NCBI GenBank assembly: GCA_002352445.1
Contig: DEIL01000055.1
Location: 1 to 13,908, forward strand
Direction: 5' to 3'
Length of the DNA: 13,908 bases
From: Desulfobulbaceae bacterium UBA2775
GTDB lineage: Bacteria > Desulfobacterota > Desulfobulbia > Desulfobulbales > Desulfocapsaceae
Shown piece by piece: positions 1-6,193 of this stretch; the stretch's first letter is position 1, and each line of letters begins with the position of its first letter. The notes under the pieces are model-generated. The model was not told the DNA's origin. It saw only the letters and a list, made by a program, of their open reading frames with translations, and did no database searches. The translations under genes and the position numbers were made by a program.

Positions 1-194
1 GATGGAGTCTTCTTTTCTTCAGGCAGTTGAGAGGGATCTGTTTCAGAACCGACATTTACCCGCCAATCATCGGGAATGGTCATGGTAAAATGTTGTTTAC
101 CCCTGGATGAGTAGGTGATTGACACCTGGGCCTCTGCTGCCCCAACCAGGATGAGCAGAATAAGTAAAATGAGGCTAATCGTTTTTGTCGGCAT
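1..194 (-). CDS. Exported protein of unknown function, N-terminal part only
   Basis: An open frame begins at the ATG at 194-192 and runs off the window edge after 64 codons. It starts MPTKTISLILLILLILVG, a short positive N-terminus followed by a leucine-rich hydrophobic stretch, and continues AAEAQVS, a plausible signal-peptidase I site (A-E-A before Q). The mature part seen so far begins QVSITYSSRGKQHFTMTIPDDWRV and looks like a small periplasmic or surface beta-rich domain. The phrase 'TIPDDWRV' resembles the opening of several lipoprotein or outer-membrane-associated domains, but I do not recognise the family. AAAGGA lies about 10 bases before the ATG. The gene is oriented like its neighbours and is separated by 165 bp from the ACT-domain gene upstream of it. 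Confidence 0.6.
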   Translation of the reverse strand, partial: MPTKTISLILLILLILVGAAEAQVSITYSSRGKQHFTMTIPDDWRVNVGSETDPSQLPEEKKTP

Positions 195-359
195 AGGGCT
201 CTATCCTTTATTTGCATTCACTCTTATCATGAGCAAAAAATAACTTCTTTTTTCATATTGCAAAAATATTTTAAAGTCAGCTTACACAATTAAACCTGGG
301 AAACCTAATTTAAATCTATCTGGTACAACTTGGATAAGTACTTTTGAGTTGTAATATCA

Positions 360-740
360 TCAAGGGGTGAAAGCATACCCGTCTGCAAGCAACGCCTCTC
401 TTGCAGACGGTAGTTTTTCTGATTTTACCAGGATGTAATCAGTATCAAAGGTTGATATTGCAAAAATGCTTATTTCAGCTTCAGCAAGAATTGCTGAAAT
501 TTTTGACAGGATGCCGGTTAAAGAAAAATCCAAGGAACCCGCAACCCTGATACAAGACCAACCATTCTCTGACTTCTCTGACTTCAATTGGGTGGTCGAG
601 GTACAGACAATTGATAATTCATCATAGGTTTTACTGATTGAATAAAATGGGCTCTCATATACCTGATTTGGAACCTTCTGGTTTGATGAGAATCGATGAA
701 TTGTAAAACTGTTTTCAAGAAGAGTCAGTTGTAATTCCAT
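360..740 (-). CDS. ACT-domain protein (COG3603-like, amino-acid binding)
   Basis: This 126-residue protein has the layout of small tandem-ACT proteins. A divergent N-terminal half (residues 1-60, ending in a polar Lys/Glu/Ser linker) is followed by a clear C-terminal ACT domain at about 63-125: beta strand CIRVAGSL, then DFSLTGILSKISAILAEAEI (71-90), then SIFAISTFDTDYILVK. The pattern 'G.L....GI.S.I...LA...I.IFAIST..TDY.LV' is typical of ACT domains that bind amino acids and act as regulators, and no catalytic domain is attached. GAGGA sits 6 bases before the ATG at 740, which supports this start. A plausible promoter (TTGACT, 16 bp, TACATT) lies about 35-60 bp upstream, so it is probably a single-gene unit. 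The ligand is unknown; a link to the amino-acid module nearby is only a guess. Confidence 0.75.
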   Translation of the reverse strand: MELQLTLLENSFTIHRFSSNQKVPNQVYESPFYSISKTYDELSIVCTSTTQLKSEKSENGWSCIRVAGSLDFSLTGILSKISAILAEAEISIFAISTFDTDYILVKSEKLPSAREALLADGYAFTP

Positions 741-773
741 TGAAATCCTCTATACGATCCAAAGAGTAAAAGA

Positions 774-801
774 AATGTATTAAAATGTATTAAATAGTCA
801 A
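774..801 (-). promoter_or_regulatory. Candidate sigma-70 promoter of the ACT-domain gene
   Basis: Read on the minus strand, TTGACT (801-796) and TACATT (779-774) are separated by 16 bp, upstream of the ACT gene start at 740. The two boxes span a near-direct repeat, AATGTATTA on the plus strand. The -35 box is 5/6 and the -10 box 4/6 to consensus. This is prediction only. Confidence 0.4.
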
Positions 802-859
802 TTATCTGCAGCATACCTTGCTCTTTCTATTGTCTTAAATCAGTCTGATAGATTATATG

Positions 860-897
860 AAAGGCCATGTTCGTTCCCCTGGCAGGGAATGGCCTTT
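860..897 (-). terminator. Hairpin downstream of the AhpD-like gene, possible terminator
   Basis: AAAGGCCAT (860-868) and ATGGCCTTT (889-897) form a perfect 9-bp inverted repeat, with an inner TCCC/GGGA pairing. It lies about 45-80 bp past the stop of the CMD/AhpD-like gene. The U-tract on the minus strand is short (CCTTTCAT), so it is a weaker terminator than the others in this window; its symmetrical ends would also allow some function on the plus strand. Confidence 0.5.
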
Positions 898-914
898 TCA
901 AAATGGTTATGTGC

Positions 915-937
915 CAAGATCATTTGGAATGATCTTG
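915..937 (-). other. Perfect 10-bp hairpin directly after a stop codon
   Basis: CAAGATCATT (915-924) and AATGATCTTG (928-937) pair perfectly across a 3-base loop. The hairpin starts 3 bases after the TAA of the CMD/AhpD-like gene (940-942). On the minus strand it has no following T-run, so it may protect the mRNA 3' end or act together with the hairpin at 860-897. On the plus strand it is followed by GTTTTATTTTT and would look like a terminator, but no plus-strand gene leads into it. Confidence 0.5.
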
Positions 938-939
938 TT

Positions 940-1470
940 TTATTTTTCTGCTATCTTAAATGCCTTGAACAGAGTCCCATGCCGAATCATGTCGGCACCG
1001 TGATGAGCAGCTTCAAAGATGTCCTTCTCAGTCCAGTCCATCTCCTTCAAAGTGTTCACATCCGTTTGTTCCACAGCATCCGGTGTAATTACACTCTTCA
1101 TTACAAAAAGGAGCATTGCCTTCTCTCTATCTTCCAAAAGCGCTGTAGCAGGATCTGCTTTAACAGCATCCAGTTGCTTATCGGTGATGTCAGTTAGCAT
1201 CTGTAGCAGGCTGCTGTTGAACTCTACGCAGTATGGATATTTGAAGTGATGGGCAACCAGCAGACGGATGTGAGCCAGCAGGGCAAACCCGAGGGTAGGG
1301 TGCCGAAAATAGTGTTCCAGAGATTGAACCTGGATAGCCAGGAGATCAGGGCTGGTACTCATCATCTGCATTGGGCGAGGAACCACCCGAGCTGTTTCCA
1401 TCAACTGGTCATAAACTTCCTTGACCTTACCTTCTGCATCTTCCATTGTTACCGTTTGAATCAATGCCAT
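940..1470 (-). CDS. Carboxymuconolactone decarboxylase/AhpD-like protein with an incomplete CxxC motif
   Basis: This 176-residue all-helical protein has the CMD/AhpD family signature: a helix before the active site (LLAHIRLLVAHHFKYPYCVEFN, about 64-85) and a second repeat-like helix region ending EAAHHGADMIRHGTLFKAF. It is closest in form to 'uncharacterised peroxidase-related' CMD proteins. In AhpD the active site reads CxxCxxxH; here the same place reads Y78-P-Y-C81-V-E-F-N85, so the first cysteine and the histidine are missing and C81 is the only cysteine in the protein. A two-cysteine peroxidase-reductase cycle is therefore unlikely. A thiol-dependent binding or one-cysteine role, or a dead paralogue, is possible. 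The start at 1470 is supported by GAGGTG five bases upstream. It stands alone, followed by two hairpins and preceded by a 610-bp gene-poor spacer. Confidence 0.75.
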   Translation of the reverse strand: MALIQTVTMEDAEGKVKEVYDQLMETARVVPRPMQMMSTSPDLLAIQVQSLEHYFRHPTLGFALLAHIRLLVAHHFKYPYCVEFNSSLLQMLTDITDKQLDAVKADPATALLEDREKAMLLFVMKSVITPDAVEQTDVNTLKEMDWTEKDIFEAAHHGADMIRHGTLFKAFKIAEK

Positions 1471-1584
1471 GTAACACCTCAGTTTTTAAAGATCAGGCTA
1501 GATTTTTAATTTAGCCATCTATAGCGGCAATCTACTTTTTTACGAATTCATCAATCTTGTTGGTGTCGCAAAAAGCATACCAGC

Positions 1585-1610
1585 CCGTCATTCCAGTGCA
1601 GGCGGGAATC
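1585..1610. repeat. REP-like palindromic repeat (degenerate copy)
   Basis: The block CCGTCATTCC...GCAGGCGGGAATC has the typical form of dispersed GTCATTCC...GGCGGGAATC intergenic palindromes found in many proteobacterial genomes. It shares CCGTCATTCC and GCAGGCGGGA with the copy at 13621-13650. The left arm here (CCAGT) is diverged, so the stem is imperfect. Confidence 0.6.
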
Positions 1611-1903
1611 TATCTTGAGGTTTCCTGAAAATGTAGTAATCGACACTCGGACTGACACATTTGAAGCTAATGTTTCAATTAACCGGCCTCCAACTCATTT
1701 CTCTTTATCACTTATCAAAGAGATAATCTGGACAATCTGGGGTGTGGCTGTAGTCGGAAAAAGGTTAAATAATACCCCGATTCCTTTAAGATTATGTCGT
1801 GTAGCTAACCACTGTGCCTAACAACCTACTCACAAATTTGAAAGACGAGTCTGAGGCATAATCGGACCGAGGCTCAAGTTGCAGATACAGGAAACATCTT
1901 ACC

Positions 1904-2007
1904 CTACCTGTCTATCGGAAGAGCTTACCGTGCTCAGGTAGAATCTCACCCCAATAAACGTAAGATTTTGTGGTTGGCAGACTCTCAAATTCTTACGCGT
2001 GTCAACC
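1904..2007. repeat. Cluster of three inverted repeats, two of them interleaved
   Basis: CTACCTG (1904-1910) pairs perfectly with CAGGTAG (1935-1941), with GAGC/GCTC pairing inside it. CGTAAGATTTTG (1959-1970) pairs 11/12 with CAAATTCTTACG (1986-1997). GGTTGGCA (1972-1979) pairs with TGTCAACC (2000-2007) with one wobble. The last two are in A-B-A'-B' order, so they cannot both form as simple hairpins. Only 2 bases lie between A' and B', too few to span a 12-bp stem, so a classical pseudoknot is unlikely and two mutually exclusive hairpins are more plausible. Confidence 0.45.
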
Positions 2008-2081
2008 ATACAATCTAAACTGTAAAGTTATTGCTACAAACTAAGGAGTGCCGAAGCACATACTTCCTCATTGAGTACAAT

Positions 2082-2357
2082 TTAAGTCATCACACCAAAA
2101 GGAGATTTTTTGACACCACAGTTTTTATTTTTGGGATTGTTCACTTTATTCTGACCCAGAAGCTTGACTCTTTTAGCGACTAATTCTTGTTTATCCAGGT
2201 GACATTCAAACTGAACGGTTGCACCAACTTTCAAGAATTGACAGTTAACAAGGTCGGTCTTGCGAACTATTATGTCTGGACCACCTCCGTTATCGAGAAG
2301 TCCAGATGCTTTATCACGGAACCATTTTTTAACTACCGTTTGCAAAAAAATCACCAT
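2082..2357 (-). CDS. Divergent cold-shock-domain protein
   Basis: A cold-shock (OB-fold) domain spans almost the whole protein: VVKKWFRDKASGLLDNGGG, then PDIIVRKTDLV, then FLKVGATVQFEC, then LVAKRVKLL. The alignable core 'vvKWF.DKasG.ldn....D..V...dl......l..G..V.Fe......l.Akn.kl' is plain. The nucleic-acid motifs are altered: where CspA has the aromatic RNP1 KGFGFI this has KASGLL, and where RNP2 reads VFVHHS this has IIVRKT. The tail is basic and ends SPFGVMT. I chose the ATG at 2357 because it begins the domain at the usual distance from the N-terminus (91 residues). A GTG at 2411 (109 residues) is in frame and has a slightly better upstream AGGT, so the start is uncertain. It follows the RRM gene by more than 100 bases; TATAAT near 2452-2457 could serve a separate promoter. 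Confidence 0.72.
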   Translation of the reverse strand: MVIFLQTVVKKWFRDKASGLLDNGGGPDIIVRKTDLVNCQFLKVGATVQFECHLDKQELVAKRVKLLGQNKVNNPKNKNCGVKKSPFGVMT

Positions 2358-2484
2358 TAATTTAAAATTTAAAAACCAATGTACAGGACTAATCTCAAAC
2401 TCGGGAGGCACCTCAACCTGTAATATCTTTGCCTACACTTGAATTAGTGTTAATTATATAACGGGGTTACTGCCAATTTAGGGG

Positions 2485-2748
2485 TTATCGACGACGCTTA
2501 CTTTTCTTTTGTGGTGTTGCCTCACTGCACACGAGTTCTTTATTTTTGTATTTTTTCCTATTTAATGTTTCCATCGCTTGCTGTCCGCCAGAACGTGATG
2601 ACATTTCAACAAAAGCAAATCCTCTTGATTTTCCTGTGAATTGATCCACCATAAGTTTAGCTTCTACAATGTCACCATATTCTGCAAAAAGGTTCTTTAA
2701 TTCTGATTCTGAAATATCATAAGGCAAATTGCCAATAAAGAGTTTCAT
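2485..2748 (-). CDS. RNA-binding protein with a single RRM domain
   Basis: This 87-residue protein is one RNA-recognition motif plus a basic tail. RNP2 is LFIGNL at 3-8 and RNP1 is KSRGFAFV at 40-47, both with the aromatic residues needed for stacking on RNA bases. The helices ESELKNLFAEYGDI and GGQQAMETLN are in the right places, and the C-terminus KKSKRRR is strongly basic. Small single-RRM proteins of this kind occur widely in cyanobacteria and proteobacteria, where they bind RNA, some under cold stress. The start at 2748 is fixed by AAGGGGA seven bases upstream; a longer frame to 2793 lacks such a site. A second nucleic-acid-binding protein (cold-shock domain) lies downstream on the same strand, which suggests related roles in RNA handling. 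The target RNAs cannot be inferred. Confidence 0.88.
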   Translation of the reverse strand: MKLFIGNLPYDISESELKNLFAEYGDIVEAKLMVDQFTGKSRGFAFVEMSSRSGGQQAMETLNRKKYKNKELVCSEATPQKKSKRRR

Positions 2749-2847
2749 CTTGCGTCCCCTTAAATTTTGATCAGCAAGAATCTCATGTGGCAACTGAAAT
2801 GAAAAAGTACGACAAGACAGGCGCGAGTGACGCTGTGCGTGATCTGA

Positions 2848-3162
2848 TTAACGGATTACCCGTAGCATTGCATGAAGGTAAACCTTATCACAATTAACAC
2901 AACATAAAAATGGTTCATCCTGTAATCGCGTACCTGGCGAGAAAATAGTTGTCAACAGACATGGCATGAGACAGATATACCCACTCCTTTGCCATGACTG
3001 TGCTGGATCGACGACCTTGCCTGCTGCAGGGAACTCGATAAACTCGAGAGCCAACCCCAGCTCATCTGCAAAAGTCTCCGCAAGTCGGACGGATACTCCA
3101 TCAATTGATCCGGTCTCGGAGTTCTTTTGCGCCAAAACGCAGTTTTCCAAATTTATAGCCAC
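2848..3162 (-). pseudogene. Remnant of an amino-acid ABC-type solute-binding protein gene
   Basis: The frame encodes the N-terminal lobe start of a periplasmic-binding-protein-like (COG0834/PF00497 type) protein: just before the first GTG it reads IVPKGHLR, then VAINLENCVLAQKN, GVSVRLAETFADELG and LEFIEFPAAGKVVD. That matches the family up to about residue 52 and then the similarity stops abruptly: the usual 'G.WD.aFLa.dp.R...i.Ft.PY' is replaced by unrelated sequence to a stop at 2848. The full family length is about 250 residues, so over two thirds is gone. The frame is open upstream to about 3264 without an ATG, so the 5' end is also uncertain. It directly follows the BKACE gene and was probably once part of that operon. 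The break may come from deletion or insertion of foreign DNA. Confidence 0.65.
2915..2995 (-). pseudogene. Short fragment resembling the start of a cyclase-family protein
   Basis: In another minus-strand frame inside the solute-binding remnant, the ATG at 2995 opens a 26-codon frame beginning MAKEWVYLSHAMSVD. This resembles the N-terminus of cyclase/kynurenine-formamidase-like proteins (PF04199), which often begin with a lysine-rich start, W, then 'YLSH'. Similarity ends after about 15 residues and the frame closes at 2915. No ribosome site is seen. If real, the locus has collapsed two neighbouring genes into one junction. The match is short and may be chance. Confidence 0.25.
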
Positions 3163-3259
3163 ACGTAGATGTCCTTTTGGGACAATTGTTTTTACTATCG
3201 TCTGATCGATTTTCTTTTTTGTTGATCGTTCCTTTTTTTGATATTTTTTTGTTAGTAGA

Positions 3260-4087
3260 TCAATCTATACCCAAGATATTACGAGCTTCAGTGGATGAAG
3301 CGACACTCCTTCCAAGTTTTTCTGCTAAATTGACAGCCATCTCCACGGCAGCGGCGTTGTTACGGAACAATACCCCCTTCTTCAGATATATATTATCCTC
3401 AAATCCCACTCTTACATGTCCACCTAAGAGCATGCCCATTGTAATCATTGGAAGTTGTGTTTTTTGGACTCCAAGAACACTCCATAAAGCGTTCTTGGGA
3501 AGCTTGTTTTTCATAAAAAGTAAATCCTCAATCTCTCCACCGATACCCCATTTCACCCCCATACATAACTGGAAATAAGGGGGAGGGACAATCAGTCCTT
3601 TTTCTATTAGATTTTTTGCCTGGTGAATATGTCCCACATCGAAAACTTCTATCTCAGGTTTTACCCCTGCTTTCATCATGGCAATTGCACACTTTTCAGC
3701 CCACTCTGGAGAGTTCACAAATGCCCAGTCAAAAAAATTCATAGAGCCATGATCGTAAGAACACATGTCAGGTTTCAGGTAGACAGGTTTGAGGCGTTCT
3801 TCCGTGGCATCTGGACCTTCAATATTGAGACCGCTTGTGGTTAAATTCACGATAATATCGCATTTATCCCTTATCCCTTCGAGGACTTCCTTGAAGTGTT
3901 GAGCACTACTGGAAGGAGCTCCTGTTTCAGGATCTCTGACGTGGATATGTACAACAGCAGCCCCCGCCTTGTGAGATTCAACGGCTGCTGTGATAATTTC
4001 TCGAGGAGTATAGGGAACGGCCGGATTATTCTCTTTCATAGGCCTGGACCCAACAAGAGCAGCAGTGATTATTATTTTTTTACCCAT
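3260..4087 (-). CDS. BKACE family enzyme (DUF849; 3-keto-5-aminohexanoate cleavage enzyme-like)
   Basis: This 275-residue TIM-barrel protein is full length for the beta-keto acid cleavage enzyme family. The founding member, Kce, uses acetyl-CoA to cleave 3-keto-5-aminohexanoate to acetoacetate and 3-aminobutyryl-CoA in lysine fermentation; other members act on different beta-keto acids. The metal site is intact: H47 and H49 in VVHIHVRD, and E230 in HVRVGFED. R226 and D231 match residues reported as catalytic in Kce. Other family blocks are NLTTSG (81-86), EIEVFDVGHI (145-154) and PPPYFQLCMGVKWGIGG. It is cytoplasmic, with no signal peptide. It follows the aminotransferase by 53 bp and probably shares its mRNA, so transamination may make its beta-keto substrate. 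Neither a 2,3-aminomutase nor a 3,5-diaminohexanoate dehydrogenase is present, so lysine fermentation is not supported and the substrate is open. Confidence 0.88.
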   Translation of the reverse strand: MGKKIIITAALVGSRPMKENNPAVPYTPREIITAAVESHKAGAAVVHIHVRDPETGAPSSSAQHFKEVLEGIRDKCDIIVNLTTSGLNIEGPDATEERLKPVYLKPDMCSYDHGSMNFFDWAFVNSPEWAEKCAIAMMKAGVKPEIEVFDVGHIHQAKNLIEKGLIVPPPYFQLCMGVKWGIGGEIEDLLFMKNKLPKNALWSVLGVQKTQLPMITMGMLLGGHVRVGFEDNIYLKKGVLFRNNAAAVEMAVNLAEKLGRSVASSTEARNILGID

Positions 4088-4140
4088 GAAATACTTTCTC
4101 TATGATTTTGAATTTCAATCCTTATTGATGGCGTCTTTTC

Positions 4141-5478
4141 TTAACCATCCTCCTTAAAAAAATCCAGGAATGTAGATTTAATGGCGTTGACAAGCATCTC
4201 CATTTCGTCATCATTGATAATGAAAGGAGGTGCTATTACAAGGGCATCACCATTAGCCCCTGCAAGCCCGGTTGATGTGTAAACTATATATCCCCGCTCA
4301 AAAAGATCCTTCCAGATACCTTCCACAATTTTTAAGGATCGTTGAAACGGCCTTTTAGTCTTTTTATCTTTAACAATTTCAACTCCCCACAGAAAACCTT
4401 TGCCCCGGATATCTCCAACCTGCGGCAGGGGCAGTAAATGTTTCTTTAATAAATTTCCTAATTTTTCACCCTCTGTCTTCACTCTTTGAATAAGTTTTTC
4501 CTGTTCAAGAATTTCAATTAAAGCCAGTCCTCCGGCAGCGGCAACCGGGTGGTGGGAAAAGGTTCCCCCATGCATAAAAGATCCGCTGTTATCTTTGACT
4601 GCATTAAAATGAGGCTCTTTAACCCCTAAGGCGGAAAGAGCAATGACACCTCCACCAAGCCCCTTGCCAAGGGTGACTATATCAGGAATGACATCAAAAT
4701 GGTTACAGGCAAACCACTCACCAGTCCTTCCCATACCACACATCACCTCATCAAGAATAAGAAGAACATTGTGGTGATGACAGATTTCGGCAATTATTTT
4801 CAAGTACTCTTTTGGTGGAATACAGGCAGCGATTGTGGCACCGGGAATTGTTTCGGCAATAAATGCAGATATTGTCTCGGGCCCACTATTTACTATCATT
4901 TCATCCAGTGCCAGGGCACATCGTGATTTACAGGAAGGGTATTTAAGTCCAAAAGAGCATCTGTAGCAATATGGAGCTGGTATATGCAGGCACTCTTTTA
5001 ATAAAGGAACAAAAGAAGTTTTAAAACTGGTCCTTCCCATGGCTGCAAGAGAGCCAAGGGTTAAACCATGGTATGACTTCCATCTTCCTATGAGACGGTA
5101 TTTTGTCTCATTACCGTTTTCAATGTGTATCTGCCTTGCAAGTTTTATGGCAGCCTCATTGGCTTCAGACCCTCCTGAGAGTAAGTAGAACCTGTTGATG
5201 TCACCAGGAGCTTTTCGAGCCAGAGAGGCTGCAAGCATTTCCACAGGCCTGGTGGTAAACATGGTGGGATGGATATAATCATGAGATAAAATCTGATCAT
5301 AAATCGCTTTTGCAATTTTTTCTCTGCCATGTCCTGCATTCACTACGACAGCACCGCCACTGGCATCCATATATTGTTTTTTATTTTCATCCTCAATAAA
5401 AATGCCGTGGGCAGTTTTCGCCATGGGCAGATGTCTATCTAATTTTCTTGGAAAAAGATTTCCTGGAATTTCTACCAT
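4141..5478 (-). CDS. Class III (omega) aminotransferase, PLP-dependent
   Basis: This 445-residue protein is full length for fold-type I class III aminotransferases, which move an amino group from an omega- or beta-amino acid (or similar amine) to pyruvate or 2-oxoglutarate. Visible motifs: substrate/PLP-phosphate loop LSGGSEANEAAIKLAR (100-115), WKSYHG aromatic/histidine stacking region (133-138), ILDEVMCGMGRTG (241-253) with D243 contacting the pyridine nitrogen, TLGKGLGGG with K272 as the PLP lysine, and GGTFSHHP (304-311). Between the halves lies a four-cysteine insert, C171-x2-C174-x8-C183-x3-C187, seen in a subset of these enzymes and possibly structural. The ATG at 5478 has only a weak upstream AAGAGA. 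It lies 154 bp after the DUF1850 gene and 53 bp before the BKACE gene. The most natural role is making the keto acid for BKACE; acceptor and donor are unknown. Confidence 0.88.
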   Translation of the reverse strand: MVEIPGNLFPRKLDRHLPMAKTAHGIFIEDENKKQYMDASGGAVVVNAGHGREKIAKAIYDQILSHDYIHPTMFTTRPVEMLAASLARKAPGDINRFYLLSGGSEANEAAIKLARQIHIENGNETKYRLIGRWKSYHGLTLGSLAAMGRTSFKTSFVPLLKECLHIPAPYCYRCSFGLKYPSCKSRCALALDEMIVNSGPETISAFIAETIPGATIAACIPPKEYLKIIAEICHHHNVLLILDEVMCGMGRTGEWFACNHFDVIPDIVTLGKGLGGGVIALSALGVKEPHFNAVKDNSGSFMHGGTFSHHPVAAAGGLALIEILEQEKLIQRVKTEGEKLGNLLKKHLLPLPQVGDIRGKGFLWGVEIVKDKKTKRPFQRSLKIVEGIWKDLFERGYIVYTSTGLAGANGDALVIAPPFIINDDEMEMLVNAIKSTFLDFFKEDG

Positions 5479-5585
5479 TTTTCTAAATCTCTTAATTGAA
5501 TTTAATTTAAAAAATTCCTGTAACTATTCAGGTAGGACAAAACTCAGCAAGAAGGAAGCATCAAAAGTTCGATTTGAGGGTGTCA

Positions 5586-5602
5586 GTGGTCCGGACGGCC
5601 AC
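5586..5602. repeat. GC-rich hairpin in the spacer before the aminotransferase gene
   Basis: GTGGTC (5586-5591) pairs with GGCCAC (5597-5602) with one wobble across a 5-base loop. It sits in a GC-rich patch (about 5575-5640) inside an otherwise AT-rich 154-bp spacer between the DUF1850 and aminotransferase genes. There is no T-run, so it is not a classical terminator; it could be an mRNA processing or stability element, or part of a dispersed repeat. Confidence 0.3.
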
Positions 5603-5632
5603 GGTCAAGCCCCCATGGATGGGTTTATGGCG

Positions 5633-6193
5633 TCACTCAAAGCGAACTTCTGATATTTCCGATACTATTTGCAACCTCAGCTGAACAGTTAAAAACTTCT
5701 TATACTTATAAAAAAGATAACGAATAAGAGAAATCTTTTCAACTCCCAGTACAATCACGGTTCCGGAAGGAAGCGTCATCAAGTCAATGATCCCGCTCGG
5801 AATTGTTAGATACGTGTTGTTCACCCGGGATATAAAAAAACGGAAATTATCAATCTCTTTTTTTTCTTCATCCACAACAATCCATTTCCCATCCCTGGAT
5901 GTTCTTTTAGAAAAAGTATTCGGAAGCCCCGTTCCCACAGAGGTCATTCTTGTTTCAACAGCAAGGATGGATGGAACTTGGGAAACTTCAAAGATCCCTT
6001 TAACCAGAGTTTTTTCCACAGAATGATGATAGGTCAACGAAAACCGATCTCCAGTGTCAACTGGACTAAGATGAATAATCTCACTATTATCCTTGGGAAG
6101 TCGAACTGTTATGCTGCTAAGCTTAATGCATTGTAAAGCAAGAAAAAGTGCTGCAGCCCCAGAAATAAAAAAGAATATATGTTTACTTGTCAA
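5633..6193 (-). CDS. DUF1850 protein, partner of TAXI-type TRAP transporters
   Basis: This 186-residue protein has one N-terminal membrane segment or signal anchor (HIFFFISGAAALFLALQC, about 5-22) and a beta-rich domain presumably outside the cytoplasm. The DUF1850 hallmark is visible: 'F.L.Y.HSVEKT.V.' as FSLTYHHSVEKTLVKGIFEV (about 52-71), then 'ETRM.S.G.GLP' as ETRMTSVGTGLPN (81-93). DUF1850 genes occur almost only beside fused TAXI-family TRAP permeases; the role is unknown, and assembly, gating or capture of substrate are guesses. The start is the TTG at 6193: its T-T-G-A overlaps the TGA stop of the permease gene, the mark of translational coupling. AGG lies six bases before it. The C-terminal third is rich in lysine and aromatic residues (YLFYKYKKF). 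Confidence 0.85.
   Translation of the reverse strand: MTSKHIFFFISGAAALFLALQCIKLSSITVRLPKDNSEIIHLSPVDTGDRFSLTYHHSVEKTLVKGIFEVSQVPSILAVETRMTSVGTGLPNTFSKRTSRDGKWIVVDEEKKEIDNFRFFISRVNNTYLTIPSGIIDLMTLPSGTVIVLGVEKISLIRYLFYKYKKFLTVQLRLQIVSEISEVRFE

Larger units (their letters stand above)
1471..2081. other. 610-bp spacer without a convincing gene
   Basis: No reading frame here has both a credible start and a recognisable product. A 68-codon plus-strand frame at 1615-1821 starts at TTG without a ribosome site. A second plus-strand open stretch of about 60 codons (about 1844-2020), with codons for ILPYLSIGRAYRAQVESHP, lacks any ATG, GTG or TTG start. The spacer also holds a REP-like palindrome half (1585-1610), a GGCTA...TAGCC palindrome around 1496-1516, and a cluster of inverted repeats at 1904-2007 listed separately. 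It may be a decayed gene region or may encode an untranslated RNA. Confidence 0.4.

Noticed and set aside
915..940. Plus-strand terminator (hairpin plus GTTTTATTTTT)
   Set aside because: No plus-strand gene leads into it; the T-run is the complement of the last codons and stop of the minus-strand gene.
1615..1821. 68-codon plus-strand frame
   Set aside because: Starts at TTG without a ribosome site, begins next to a REP-like repeat, runs against the strand of all other genes, and shows no recognisable motif.
1815..1965. GCCTAAC (attC-like core) overlapping a TAA stop, suggesting an integron cassette
   Set aside because: No matching GTTRRRY partner core lies within the usual 57-141 bp, and there is no integrase or second cassette in the window.
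5402..5653. 83-codon plus-strand frame spanning the aminotransferase start and the spacer
   Set aside because: Half of it is the complement of aminotransferase codons; the other half is a spacer with a hairpin. No ribosome site.
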